A DNA stretch of 37,822 bases from an uncultured Vampirovibrio sp. (GCA_910579975.1 CAJTWU010000013.1:1-37822); one strand, 5' to 3'. Shown: positions 1 to 9,203, counted from the first letter of the stretch. The notes: a model not told the origin generated them from the sequence alone. A program made the numbers and translations.

Positions 1-1344
1 TACAGACAACAAAAACTCGAAGAAGCTAAAAAACTTGTTAAAGAACGCGTTGAAGCTCTTCCAGAAGACCATTACATTCACCAAATCATTGAAGAAACAG
101 GCATTGATTTTGTTGCAGAAGAATTTAAGGCTGCAGAAAAGAAAATTATGCGTGCAATGATTTTAGATGAAGGTGTTCGTGCTGATGGACGTAAACCAAA
201 CGAAGTTCGTCCAATCTGGTGTGAAGTTGGAGTTATCCCTAGAGCACATGGTTCAGCTGTATTTACAAGAGGTCAAACTCAAATACTTTCTGTCGCAACT
301 CTTGCAGGTCCGGCTATGAAACAGGAACTCGATGGAGTTGATCCAGAAACAGAAAAAACTTATATGCACAAATATATCTTCCCTGGCTTCTCAGTTGGTG
401 AAGTTAAACCACTAAGAGGTCCGGGAAGAAGAGAAGTTGGTCACGGTAATTTGGCTGAAAGAGCTAACATTCCAGCATTACCTTCTCAAGAAGAATTTGG
501 TTATACCATCCGTGTAACATCTGATGTATTAGAATCAAACGGTTCTACATCAATGGGTTCAACTTGCGGCTCTTCAATGGCATTGATGAACGCCGGTGTA
601 CCTGTAAAATGTATGATTGGCGGCGTTGCTATGGGTATGATTACCGAAGAAGGCAAAGAACCTGTTGTATTAACCGATATTCAAGGTATTGAAGACTTCC
701 TTGGAGATATGGATTTCAAAGTTACCGGTAATGATGATGGTATTACAGCTCTTCAAATGGATATGAAAGCTAAAGGTATTGCAAACGATACTCTCAGAAG
801 AGCTTTAGCACAAGCTAAAGAAGGCAGACTTCATATCTTGGGCGAAATGAGAAAAGTTATTACTGAACCGGCAAAATCATTGTCACCATTTGCACCATCA
901 ATTACAACAATGACTATTCCTACTGAAGATATTGGAACAGTTATCGGACCTGGTGGTAAACAAATCAGAGCAATTATCGAAGCTTCTGGAGCAGAAATCG
1001 ATATTCAGGATACAGGTATTGTAACAATTACTTCTAATGACCAGGAAGGCGCTGCAATTGCCAAGAAAATGATTAAAGATTTAACTTTCAAACCTGAAGT
1101 TGGCATGGTTATAAAAGGAAAAGTTGTTAGAATTATTCCTATCGGAGCTTTCGTTGAGTTAGGCGGCGGCAAAGACGGCATGGTTCACATTTCTCAAATT
1201 TGCAAAGAAAGAATCGAAACTATTGAACCACACGTTAACATCGGTGACGAAGTTATCGTTAAAGTTATCAAAATCGATGATAAAGGCAGAGTTAACCTTA
1301 CAATAAAAGGTGTAACCGAAGAAGATAAAGCCAAACTTGGTTAA
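1..1344 (+). CDS. pnp: Polyribonucleotide nucleotidyltransferase (PNPase), 3' part
   Basis: The frame is open from base 1, so the gene begins before the window; about 447 C-terminal residues of a usual ~700 are visible. PNPase degrades RNA 3'-to-5' by phosphorolysis as a trimer, often with RNase E-type partners. The visible part runs from the linker helices into the second RNase PH domain (GPGRREVGHG and SNGSTSMGST signatures), then a KH domain with IGPGGKQIRAI, then an S1 domain (KGKVVRIIPIGAFVEL, GMVHISQI). The protein ends almost directly after S1, with no long acidic or basic tail. An ATG at 148 is internal and is not the start. Transcription should stop at the hairpin just downstream. 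The assignment is very secure. Confidence 0.97.
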   Translation, partial: YRQQKLEEAKKLVKERVEALPEDHYIHQIIEETGIDFVAEEFKAAEKKIMRAMILDEGVRADGRKPNEVRPIWCEVGVIPRAHGSAVFTRGQTQILSVATLAGPAMKQELDGVDPETEKTYMHKYIFPGFSVGEVKPLRGPGRREVGHGNLAERANIPALPSQEEFGYTIRVTSDVLESNGSTSMGSTCGSSMALMNAGVPVKCMIGGVAMGMITEEGKEPVVLTDIQGIEDFLGDMDFKVTGNDDGITALQMDMKAKGIANDTLRRALAQAKEGRLHILGEMRKVITEPAKSLSPFAPSITTMTIPTEDIGTVIGPGGKQIRAIIEASGAEIDIQDTGIVTITSNDQEGAAIAKKMIKDLTFKPEVGMVIKGKVVRIIPIGAFVELGGGKDGMVHISQICKERIETIEPHVNIGDEVIVKVIKIDDKGRVNLTIKGVTEEDKAKLG

Positions 1345-1360
1345 ACACAAAACTAAAAAA

Positions 1361-1387
1361 GCCGAGGTTTATAACCTCGGCTTTTTT
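1361..1387. terminator. Bidirectional intrinsic terminator between pnp and the LuxR-type gene
   Basis: A 9-bp perfect GC-rich stem (GCCGAGGTT with its complement) closes a 3-base loop. It is preceded by six A's and followed by six T's, so it can end both pnp (+) and the convergent HTH gene (-), whose stop codon begins at 1391. Confidence 0.95.
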
Positions 1388-1388
1388 G

Positions 1389-1607
1389 TTAATTAAGAAG
1401 ATCATTGATTGTAAAATATCCAAGAGCAATGGCTTTAATTGCTGCTTGAACTCTATTTTTAACTCCCAATTTTTCATAAATCATTTCAAGATGAGCCTTT
1501 GTAGTATGAACAGAAATATGAAGTTTGTCTGAAATTTCTTCATTTTTCATTCCTTTTGCAAGTAAAAATAGAACACTTTTCTCTCTATCAGTCAATTCTA
1601 GTTTCAT
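1389..1607 (-). CDS. Stand-alone LuxR/GerE-type HTH regulator (72 aa)
   Basis: This 72-residue protein is a single LuxR-type helix-turn-helix domain with no receiver or ligand-binding domain. It begins LTDREKSVLFLLAKGMKNEE, continues with IS(D)KLHISVHTTKAHL (the recognition helix region) and ends KLGVKNRVQAAIKA, the usual dimerisation end of the fold. The start is supported by AAGGATT about six bases before the ATG. The gene is transcribed away from the coiled-coil gene at 1784, and the shared intergenic region holds the dyad at 1696-1708. By family it is a DNA-binding transcription factor. Its ligand, partner and targets cannot be read from the sequence; regulation of the divergent neighbour is a plausible inference. 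Confidence 0.88.
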   Translation of the reverse strand: MKLELTDREKSVLFLLAKGMKNEEISDKLHISVHTTKAHLEMIYEKLGVKNRVQAAIKAIALGYFTINDLLN

Positions 1608-1686
1608 TTCTTAATCCTTTTTCATTACCACCAATTTTGTTTTACTTCAATTTTCGCCAAAAGTATATCGGTCAACTAGCTACTAT

Positions 1687-1708
1687 TTTGTAAAGATTTG
1701 TAACAAAT
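1687..1708. promoter_or_regulatory. TTTGTAAAGATTT block plus ATTTGTAACAAAT dyad upstream of the coiled-coil gene
   Basis: TTTGTAAAGATTT lies at 1687-1699 and the 13-bp dyad ATTTGTAACAAAT at 1696-1708, placing two TTGTAA half-sites about one helical turn apart. The first block recurs exactly at 17905-17917 before the sigma gene. The dyad recurs at 24139, 32622 and 36691. It lies between divergent genes (LuxR-type HTH and coiled-coil protein), where an operator would be expected. The binding protein is unknown. Confidence 0.45.
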
Positions 1709-1738
1709 ACTTAAAACCCTGAAATTAGCTACAGTTTC

Positions 1739-1767
1739 AATACTTTTTATATACAAGATGGTATTAT
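1739..1767 (+). promoter_or_regulatory. Putative promoter of the coiled-coil gene
   Basis: The segment holds ATACTTTTTATATA at 1740-1753, identical to a 14-mer before the sigma gene, followed by TGGTATTAT at 1759-1767, an extended -10. A start near 1774 would leave a leader of about ten bases and no good Shine-Dalgarno sequence. Which of the two boxes is the true -10 is unsettled. Confidence 0.45.
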
Positions 1768-1783
1768 AGGATTTTTAAGTAAG

Positions 1784-3016
1784 ATGACACCAAATTTAGA
1801 TGCAATGCAAATGATGAATATGGGTATGTACTACGGCACCAATGGTATTGATGCACAAAGTGCTATCAATATGGTTGGTACTGCCGTTGGTGGACAAACT
1901 TACGGAGAAATAGCTTGGTTTTCAAATGCCATTCAAACTATGAGTAATGGTACAGCAGAACAAAAGGCACAAACAGCAACAAATTTTGTAACAAAAGCCC
2001 TTTCTTGGTTTACAAGTGGTATGGGTGTAAAAGAAGGACAAAACGCAGGCACTGAAACTGCTCAACATAAAGCCCAAGCTCAACAAGTTATTGATAATCA
2101 AAAACAAGAAATGGACCGTATTAACAGTGAAATTAACACTATTAATACAGAAATTGAAGCTCGTTTAGATGCAATTAATGAAGCAATTCAACATCTTGAA
2201 GAAACAGGTGAAGAATTAACAGCACAACAACAAGAAGCAAAAGAAAAACAAGAAGAAATTACTCGCAAACAGGAAGAATTACAAAGTGCTACTGATGATA
2301 AACAAAAAGTTGCAATTTTAAAAGAAATCCAAGTTTTAACCGGAGAACTTAAAGCAATCGTTGAAACAATGACTGCAGCAGAAGATGTTATTGATGAATC
2401 AAATGAAATTGTAGAAAACAACAATGGACAAATTGAAGATTTATCAGGACAAGCTGGAGAGGTTATTACAGCAGGAAATGAAACTGTATCAAACGGAGTT
2501 TCCGAAGGAATGGCAGCATTAGCAAACGGACAAAGCGACCTTAAAACAGGAACGGAAGATACAACAGCTGCAATAAAATTAGAAGCTAAAGCAGCTGCAA
2601 CCACAGGTGCTACATTCGGTATTGGGGCCGGAGCAGCTTCTCAAATGTTAGCAGATGCAGCAGGTTTTCATACTGGTTCAGCTGCAAGATTTTCAGGCGG
2701 AGCTGCTGTATTAAGCTTGGCAAGCACAGGTATTGGAAACTGGAATAATACATTACCAATTTTAACAAATTTTGAAAACAGCATTGGACAATATACAAGC
2801 TTATCTTCTGGTTATGTAGGAGCATTTACTCCAAGCTACGAAAACTTTATTGGTATGATTACAACTATTGGCTCACAAACAACAAGCATTGATACTCTGA
2901 ATACAGCTGTTGAAAATGATATTACAACATTAGAAAATCAACCGGAAGTTGAAGGTGAAGAAAAATCTCCTGAATTACAATCAGAAAATGTTGAAATCGA
3001 AGAAATAGAAGCTTAA
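1784..3016 (+). CDS. Coiled-coil protein with Gly/Ala-rich hydrophobic segment, unknown function (410 aa)
   Basis: I do not recognise this protein. It has an N-terminal region rich in Met, Gly and Asn with no classical signal peptide. A long charged coiled coil follows at roughly residues 88-245, full of Q, E and K heptads, with runs such as QQQEAKEKQEEITRKQEEL. Around residues 270-320 lies a Gly/Ala-rich, weakly hydrophobic segment (TFGIGAGAASQM), and the tail is acidic (residues ~390-410). This order resembles proteins that combine a coiled coil with a membrane-active hairpin, such as secretion translocators, but no secretion genes are nearby. It is monocistronic. The ATG at 1784 lacks a strong Shine-Dalgarno sequence. 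It resembles the 34894-36597 product in architecture but not in obvious sequence. Confidence 0.75.
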   Translation: MTPNLDAMQMMNMGMYYGTNGIDAQSAINMVGTAVGGQTYGEIAWFSNAIQTMSNGTAEQKAQTATNFVTKALSWFTSGMGVKEGQNAGTETAQHKAQAQQVIDNQKQEMDRINSEINTINTEIEARLDAINEAIQHLEETGEELTAQQQEAKEKQEEITRKQEELQSATDDKQKVAILKEIQVLTGELKAIVETMTAAEDVIDESNEIVENNNGQIEDLSGQAGEVITAGNETVSNGVSEGMAALANGQSDLKTGTEDTTAAIKLEAKAAATTGATFGIGAGAASQMLADAAGFHTGSAARFSGGAAVLSLASTGIGNWNNTLPILTNFENSIGQYTSLSSGYVGAFTPSYENFIGMITTIGSQTTSIDTLNTAVENDITTLENQPEVEGEEKSPELQSENVEIEEIEA

Positions 3017-3086
3017 TTCAACAAAATTACCTCTTTACATACTTACAGTTTGATTGTATGATAATATTGTTAGTATTGGAGGAATT

Positions 3087-4400
3087 TTGGTAGATAAGTT
3101 TAAAATACAGGGCGGTGAAACTCTTAGAGGTGAAGTTTCTGTTGGCGGTGCTAAGAATTCTGTTTTAAAGCTTTTAGCAGCTACTATTTTAGTTAAAGGC
3201 TGTACTAAGATTTATAATGTACCTGAATTAACTGATGTTAGCATTATGCTTAATGTTTTATCAGATTTGGGTGCTAAATATGACTATAATAAAGCTGAAA
3301 AATCAGTTACTATTGATGCGACTAATATTACTTCAATAACAGCAAAATATGAACTTGTAAGCAAAATGCGTGCCTCTTTTACAGTATTAGGCGCTCTTGT
3401 TTCAAGATGTAAAGAAGCTATTGTTGCACTTCCCGGCGGATGTGCAATTGGAGAGAGAAGAGTAGATTTTCATATCAAAGGGCTTGAAACTCTTGGTGCT
3501 AAAATGAAAATCGAAAATGGTTACGTTCACGCAAAAGCTCCAAAATTGGTTGGTGCTGACATCTATCTTGATATACCTTCAGTTGGCGCAACCGAAAATC
3601 TTATGCTTGCAGCTGTTACAGCTCAAGGATCTACTAAGATACAAAATGCAGCTCAGGAACCTGAAATAGTTGATTTGGCTAATTTCTTAAACACAATTGG
3701 CGCTGATATTACAGGTGCCGGTACTTCTGAAATTGTAATTAACGGAGTTAAGCTTGAACAGCTTCATCCGGCTGAATACACAACAATTCCTGATAGAATT
3801 GAAGCCGGAACTTTTATGGCCGCGGTTGTTGCAACAAAAGGAAAAGCTTTAATTAAAAATATTTATCCGGCTCATTTAACATTCTTCAATGATAAATTAA
3901 TTCAAATGGGTGCAAGTATTAAACTTGCAGAACCGACTGCAATTGAAGTTAGCTGTAAAAACAGACTAAATTCTATAAATTTTGTAACCCAGCCATATCC
4001 AGGTTTTCCAACAGACTTACAGGCAATTGCAATGACATTGCTAACAACTGCAAACGGAGTTGGTATTATTACAGAAAGCCTTTATGAAAACAGGTTCATG
4101 CAAGTTCCTGATTTAAGAAGAATGGGAGCAGATATACATCAAGATAGAAATCATGCAATAATAAAGGGCGTTAAGCACCTTTCTGGTGCTAATATTGCAG
4201 CACCGGACTTAAGAGCTGGAGCAGCATTAGTTATTGCAGCATTAATGGCTAATGGAGAATCTATAGTAGAAAAACTTCATCACATAGACCGGGGCTATGA
4301 GTGTTTTGAAGCAAAGCTTAGAGGCTTAGGGGCAAAAGTTAAAAGGTTTGACGATGAAGAAATTAACATAAAGGGGGTATTAAATGAGTCCCGCTTATAA
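3087..4400 (+). CDS. murA: UDP-N-acetylglucosamine 1-carboxyvinyltransferase (MurA)
   Basis: MurA transfers enolpyruvate from PEP to UDP-GlcNAc, the first committed step of peptidoglycan synthesis, in the cytosol. The N-terminus DKFKIQGG..L.GEV, the catalytic-loop Cys in LPGGCAIGERRVDFHI (residue 119 from the start chosen here, equivalent to E. coli Cys115) and PDRIEAGTFM are all present. The start is taken as TTG at 3087 because GGAGG lies at 3078-3082. The longer frame opens with a TTG at 3054 that has no ribosome site. The spacing at 3087 is short (4 bases). Length is 437 residues, slightly above the usual 415-430. It heads a compact operon running to pdxA, and its last 17 bases overlap the next gene. 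Confidence 0.95.
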   Translation: MVDKFKIQGGETLRGEVSVGGAKNSVLKLLAATILVKGCTKIYNVPELTDVSIMLNVLSDLGAKYDYNKAEKSVTIDATNITSITAKYELVSKMRASFTVLGALVSRCKEAIVALPGGCAIGERRVDFHIKGLETLGAKMKIENGYVHAKAPKLVGADIYLDIPSVGATENLMLAAVTAQGSTKIQNAAQEPEIVDLANFLNTIGADITGAGTSEIVINGVKLEQLHPAEYTTIPDRIEAGTFMAAVVATKGKALIKNIYPAHLTFFNDKLIQMGASIKLAEPTAIEVSCKNRLNSINFVTQPYPGFPTDLQAIAMTLLTTANGVGIITESLYENRFMQVPDLRRMGADIHQDRNHAIIKGVKHLSGANIAAPDLRAGAALVIAALMANGESIVEKLHHIDRGYECFEAKLRGLGAKVKRFDDEEINIKGVLNESRL

Positions 4401-4722
4401 AAGATGGTATGACCATGATCCTAAATTATTAGAAGTTATTGAGCTTTTAAAAAACTATCAGGATGAATTAAAAGAACACGCTGTTGTATTTTTGGATAAG
4501 TTAGAACAAAAAGTATCCAAAGATGCACTTGATAAATTTTATGATTTGGTAAAACCTGTTAATGGCTGCAGATGGTACGACAAAGACCCTATTATTTCAA
4601 AAACAGTTGAAATTTTAAGAGTTGTACCGCCAGAAGTTCAACATGCTTGCGCCGAAAGGTTTATAGCTGCTATTAAAGAAATGGGTATCGACTACGAAAG
4701 TCCTAACTACGACGAACAATGA
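4384..4722 (+). CDS. Unknown protein with a duplicated RWYDxDP domain (112 aa)
   Basis: The 112-residue protein is built from two similar halves. RWYDHDPKLLEVIELLKN begins near residue 7, and RWYDKDPIISKTVEILR near residue 64. Each half continues with a predicted helix pair (DELKEHAVVFLDKLEQKV in the first, PPEVQHACAERFIAAIKEM in the second). No enzyme motif, signal peptide or membrane segment is present. A run of G's ten bases before the ATG can serve as a ribosome site. It overlaps murA by 17 bp and mfd by 4 bp (ATGA), so it is very likely translationally coupled to both. I do not know the family. The internal duplication and the tight coupling show that it is a real gene. Confidence 0.85.
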   Translation: MSPAYKRWYDHDPKLLEVIELLKNYQDELKEHAVVFLDKLEQKVSKDALDKFYDLVKPVNGCRWYDKDPIISKTVEILRVVPPEVQHACAERFIAAIKEMGIDYESPNYDEQ

Positions 4723-7700
4723 AATTAGAAAATAGTCAGTTTTTTGACAAATTTGTAAGGAATATAAAAGGGCAAAAAAGTTTTACACTAACAGGTTTAA
4801 CCTCGTTTAGCAGACTTTTGTTGGTAAAATATATTAGTTCGATTTCAGGAAAAAAAGTATTGTTTGTAACCTCTACCGAGCAGTCAGGACTAAAATATCA
4901 AGTTGATTTAGAAAGACTCTTTGGGTATGAAGCAGACTTTTTACCTTATCAGAATACCTCTCCTTACGAAACAGTTATTGGAAATCTTTATGATTACAGA
5001 AAACAAATTGCGGCTCTACGCAAAGCTTCTGATATCGTAATTGCTCCAATTAAAGCTTTGACTGAAAAATTTCCTTCTGATAAGTTTTTCAAAGAACATT
5101 CTTTATATCTAAAAATCGGAGATAATATTTCACAGGGAAAACTATTAGAATACCTTATTTCATTAGGCTATAAACGCTCTACAATGGTTTCTGATATGGG
5201 AGAATTTTCTATCCGAGGTGATATTTCAGATATTTATCCTCTTGATAAAAGCCCGGTTAGAATTGAATTTTGGGGTGATGAGATTGTTGATATAAGATAT
5301 TTTGATAATGAAACCCAAAAATCAATAGAAAAAATAAAAGAGATTGAAATTAATCCGCTTTATAAATTTATATTACCTCCTATGCCTCCCGAAGAATTCT
5401 CATCTGCTCTTAAAGAACAATACCGGGAAGAAGGTTATTTTGAAGGTATAAATGTTTATCAATCTTATTTTAATCAGGAATTGGTAAGCGTTTTAGATTA
5501 TTTTAAGGATTATATCATTATTTATGATGAGTATGCTGAGCTTTCTGCTAAGCTAAATCAGATTGACGAAACTCTAATCAACTCTTATAATGAAGCGCTT
5601 AAATTAAATTTAATTTCCCCTTTAAAAGAAATTAATCATTTTTCTGAAGCAGAAATTGTCCAAAAAGCAGCCGGTATGCAGAAAATATCTCTTAATAACT
5701 TTTTATCGGATGAGTGTAACGAAGTTATTGATATTAATTCAGAAAACATACCAATTTTCGATGCAGATATGGACAAAGCAGCAGAGTTTTTGTTAGCAAA
5801 AAAAGATTACCAGATAACTATTGCAACTGATTATAAAGAACGAGTAAAAGAGGTTCTTGCTGAATATGGAATATTTGATATTAATTATATTAATAATATT
5901 AGTTCTTTGGGAACAATTATTCCAGAGGCAAAAATACTTATTATTACTGATAGAGAGCTCTTTAACAAAAGACAAAAAGATATACCGTCAGGCAGAAAAA
6001 GAGCTTACAAAGAAAAAGCTGAATACATCGAAAATATTAATGATATTAAACCCGGTGAATACGTTGTCCACACTGTTCATGGCGTTGGTATATATCAAGG
6101 GCTTACACAACAAGAGTTTGACGGACAATTAAAAGATTATTTGACGATTGAATATGCTAATAAGGATAAATTACATATACCGGCAGAGCAAGTTAATATG
6201 TTATGCCGCTATAGGGGTTCGGGACAAATCAAACCAAAATTATCCAGAATGGGCGGTTCTGATTGGGAAAACACAAAAAACAGAGTCAAAAAAGAAGTCG
6301 AAACAATTGCTTATGACCTTCTTAGACTTTATGCAAGAAGAAAAATGCAAGAAGGAATTGCATTTGCAGAAGATTCTCCGCTCCAGTTAGAAATGGAAGA
6401 AGCTTTTGAATACATTGAAACGCCGGATCAAAATAAAGCAATAAACGACATCAAATCTGATATGGAAAGCTTAACTCCAATGGATAGACTGGTTTGTGGT
6501 GATGTTGGCTTTGGAAAAACAGAAGTTGCAATGCGTGCTATGTTTAAAGCTGTAACATCTTTAAAACAAGTTGCCGTAATTGTACCTACGACTGTTCTTG
6601 CCTTGCAGCATTATCAAACAATCTCCGACAGATTTAAACCATTTGGCGTGAATGTTGAGTTACTATGTCGTTTTCGTTCTCAAAAAGAACAGAAAGAAAC
6701 CTTAAAGAACCTTGCAACAGGAAAATGTGATGTAGTCGTTGCAACTCATAGATTATTACAGGACAATGTATTCTTCAAAGATTTAGGGCTTCTTGTGATT
6801 GATGAAGAACATAGATTTGGCGTTAGACACAAAGAAAAATTGAAAGAATTCAGAGAAAATATTGATATAATCTCTATGTCTGCAACACCTATTCCAAGAA
6901 CACTTTATATGTCACTTTCAGGAATTAAAGATATTTCAATTATTAACACACCTCCACAAAATCGTTTACCAATAAAAACTTTTGTAGGAGAGTTTAACGA
7001 ACAAACTGTTAAAAATGCTATTATGAATGAACTGGACAGAGATGGGCAAGTCTTCTATCTCTACAACAGAGTTGAAACAATTGAAGAATTTAAACTTGAG
7101 TTGCAGAAACTTGTTCCTAATGCAAGAATTTCTATAGGACATGGTCAATTAAGCGAAAAACAACTTGAAGATGTAATAATAGGTTTTGATAACCATGAAA
7201 GTGATATTTTATTATGTTCAACTATTATTGAAAACGGATTAGATATTCCAAATGCAAATACAATAATTATCCATGATGCAGATAAATTAGGATTGGCACA
7301 GCTTTATCAATTGCGCGGACGTGTCGGGAGAAGCGAAAAGCAAGCATATTGTTATTGTTTGTATAAAAAAAGCAAGGAACTTTCAAAAGAAGCTTCTGAA
7401 AGACTCAAAGCAATAAAAGAGTTTACAACTCTTGGAAGCGGCTATAGAATAGCTATGCGTGATGTTGAAATACGCGGTGTTGGAAATGTTCTGGGTACAA
7501 AACAACATGGACACATGATTAATGTAGGTTTTGATGCATATTGTCAATTACTTGAAGAAACCGTAATGGAATTAAAAGGAGAAGGTGTTACTGCTAAAAA
7601 GCCGGCAATAGTAGATATTAATGTTACAGCATTTATTCCTGATGAATGGGTTGGCTCATCAGAACAAAAAATGATTGAATATAAGCGTCTTGCTGATGTA

Positions 7701-8087
7701 AACAATGAAATCGAACTTGACAGCATAGTTTCAGAATGGAAAGACAGATTTTCAAGAATACCTGATGAAGTCGAAAACCTTATTAAGCTCATTAAATTAA
7801 GACTTCTTGCAACAGAAGCTACAATTTCTGTAATAAGGGAAGCTGGTGATAATATTAGAATTTATACTCCATTTACACAATATGAATGGAATATTCTAAA
7901 AGCTGATATGGATAAAAATATATTAAGAAGAGTAAAATTTACTTTAGCGCCAAAAAGCTGTAACGAAGGAGTTTCAATACTTTTATTAAATATTCAGCAT
8001 TCAGGTTTTGAAGAAATATTTAACATTTTATCAAGTTTGTTTTATGATATTAAAAAGACTAGGGGTAAATATATAGGAGAGGTTTAA
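4719..8087 (+). CDS. mfd: Transcription-repair coupling factor (Mfd)
   Basis: Mfd removes RNA polymerase stalled at DNA lesions and recruits UvrA for nucleotide excision repair. The 1122 residues have the family order. The UvrB-like N-terminal module comes first. The RNA polymerase-interacting domain starts near residue 446 (GEYVVHTVHGVGIYQG). The RecG-like translocase follows, with Walker A GDVGFGKT at 594-601, DEEH at 695-698 and SATPIPRTLYMSLSGI. The TRG region is next (QLYQLRGRVGRS), and the C-terminal domain ends near DIKKTRGKYIGEV. No motif is missing and length is normal. It starts by a 4-bp ATGA overlap with the upstream gene and ends by a TAATG overlap with the lipoprotein gene. Confidence 0.98.
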   Translation: MKLENSQFFDKFVRNIKGQKSFTLTGLTSFSRLLLVKYISSISGKKVLFVTSTEQSGLKYQVDLERLFGYEADFLPYQNTSPYETVIGNLYDYRKQIAALRKASDIVIAPIKALTEKFPSDKFFKEHSLYLKIGDNISQGKLLEYLISLGYKRSTMVSDMGEFSIRGDISDIYPLDKSPVRIEFWGDEIVDIRYFDNETQKSIEKIKEIEINPLYKFILPPMPPEEFSSALKEQYREEGYFEGINVYQSYFNQELVSVLDYFKDYIIIYDEYAELSAKLNQIDETLINSYNEALKLNLISPLKEINHFSEAEIVQKAAGMQKISLNNFLSDECNEVIDINSENIPIFDADMDKAAEFLLAKKDYQITIATDYKERVKEVLAEYGIFDINYINNISSLGTIIPEAKILIITDRELFNKRQKDIPSGRKRAYKEKAEYIENINDIKPGEYVVHTVHGVGIYQGLTQQEFDGQLKDYLTIEYANKDKLHIPAEQVNMLCRYRGSGQIKPKLSRMGGSDWENTKNRVKKEVETIAYDLLRLYARRKMQEGIAFAEDSPLQLEMEEAFEYIETPDQNKAINDIKSDMESLTPMDRLVCGDVGFGKTEVAMRAMFKAVTSLKQVAVIVPTTVLALQHYQTISDRFKPFGVNVELLCRFRSQKEQKETLKNLATGKCDVVVATHRLLQDNVFFKDLGLLVIDEEHRFGVRHKEKLKEFRENIDIISMSATPIPRTLYMSLSGIKDISIINTPPQNRLPIKTFVGEFNEQTVKNAIMNELDRDGQVFYLYNRVETIEEFKLELQKLVPNARISIGHGQLSEKQLEDVIIGFDNHESDILLCSTIIENGLDIPNANTIIIHDADKLGLAQLYQLRGRVGRSEKQAYCYCLYKKSKELSKEASERLKAIKEFTTLGSGYRIAMRDVEIRGVGNVLGTKQHGHMINVGFDAYCQLLEETVMELKGEGVTAKKPAIVDINVTAFIPDEWVGSSEQKMIEYKRLADVNNEIELDSIVSEWKDRFSRIPDEVENLIKLIKLRLLATEATISVIREAGDNIRIYTPFTQYEWNILKADMDKNILRRVKFTLAPKSCNEGVSILLLNIQHSGFEEIFNILSSLFYDIKKTRGKYIGEV

Positions 8088-9193
8088 TGAAAAAAATTCT
8101 TACATGTGCCGCATTATCAGCTATTTTACTATCAGGCTGTACATTAGGGCAGAACAAAGAAGGTATTATCAAGGTTAATGATAGTGTAATCACACGAGGT
8201 GAATTTGAAACTGCTGTTGATAAAGAAATCAACAATTCTCATTTTAAAGCTTTTGGAGGCTCTAATAATTTTGTTAAAGAAGATACTAATGTTATGTACC
8301 TTATTTATAAAGACAAAGCTGTGAGAGAACTTATTATCAAGAGTCTTATTGATGCAGAAATTGAAAAACGCGGTATAAAAGTTTCTGATGAAGATATTAA
8401 AAATGAAATGAAATCAATTATTGACAAAGTCGGCTCTAAAGATGAATTAAATAGAATTCTTAAGCAAAGAGGAATTTCTAATGGAGAATTTACAGAAGAT
8501 TTAAAAACTCAAATAAGAATTAAAAAACTAATTAACTCAATTGAAAAAATTAATATTTCAGACTCAGAAGCAGAAAAATACTACAACGAAAATAAAAATA
8601 AATTTACTCATAGAGAACAGGTAAGAGCTTCTCACATTTTGATTTCTGCAGATACTATTCAAACAATAAAAGAAATTAAAGCTAAAAATAAAGAAATCAG
8701 CCCGGAAGAACTTAACAAAAAAGTTGAAGAAATTTTTGCAGCTAAAAAAGCAAAAGCTGAAGCTATCCTAAAAGAAGTAAAAGCAAATCCGGATGAATTT
8801 GAAAAAATTGCTAAAAAACAATCAGAAGATAAAGTAAGCGGTGAACGCGGCGGAGAGCTAGGTTTTTTCTCTAGAGAAGCTATGGTTCCAGAATTTTCTA
8901 ATGCAGCATTTGGCATGAAACCTAATACAATTAGTGAAACCTTAGTTAAGTCACCATACGGTTATCATATTATTAAAGTAACAGATAGAATTGAAGCTGG
9001 TTCAACACCTTTTGCTAAAGCTAAAGACGAGATTAAATTTTATCTTGAAACTCAAAAACAAATTAAGGTACTTAAAAATTTAACAGATGGATTAATGAAG
9101 TCTGCTACAATTGAATACTTAGACAAGTCTTTTGACCCTAAGAATACAAACAAAGGGACAATAGAAGAAGGCGAAAAAAAAGCTACGAAGTAA
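8087..9193 (+). CDS. Parvulin-type peptidyl-prolyl isomerase lipoprotein (PrsA/SurA-like)
   Basis: The protein starts with a lipoprotein signal peptide, MKKILTCAALSAILLSGC, with the lipobox Cys at residue 18, so it should be exported and lipid-anchored. Residues ~25-155 form a SurA/PrsA-type N-terminal chaperone region (VNDSVITRGEFE, then EIEKRGIKVSDEDIKNEM). A parvulin (PpiC) domain follows, with VRASHILISA, GGELGFFSREAMVPEFSNAA and SPYGYHIIKVTDR. A charged Lys-rich insert (about residues 190-240) sits between the first strand and the core of the parvulin domain. The role would be folding of exported proteins. It starts inside the mfd stop codon (TAATG) and is followed after ten bases by ssb with AAAGGAG. 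Confidence 0.93.
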   Translation: MKKILTCAALSAILLSGCTLGQNKEGIIKVNDSVITRGEFETAVDKEINNSHFKAFGGSNNFVKEDTNVMYLIYKDKAVRELIIKSLIDAEIEKRGIKVSDEDIKNEMKSIIDKVGSKDELNRILKQRGISNGEFTEDLKTQIRIKKLINSIEKINISDSEAEKYYNENKNKFTHREQVRASHILISADTIQTIKEIKAKNKEISPEELNKKVEEIFAAKKAKAEAILKEVKANPDEFEKIAKKQSEDKVSGERGGELGFFSREAMVPEFSNAAFGMKPNTISETLVKSPYGYHIIKVTDRIEAGSTPFAKAKDEIKFYLETQKQIKVLKNLTDGLMKSATIEYLDKSFDPKNTNKGTIEEGEKKATK

Positions 9194-9203
9194 AGGAGAA
9201 AAG

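Noticed and set aside
2188..2604. 138-codon minus-strand ORF opposite the coiled-coil gene
   Set aside because: It mirrors the low-complexity Q/E/K codons of the real gene, giving a Ser/Cys-rich product with no ribosome site; it is a shadow.
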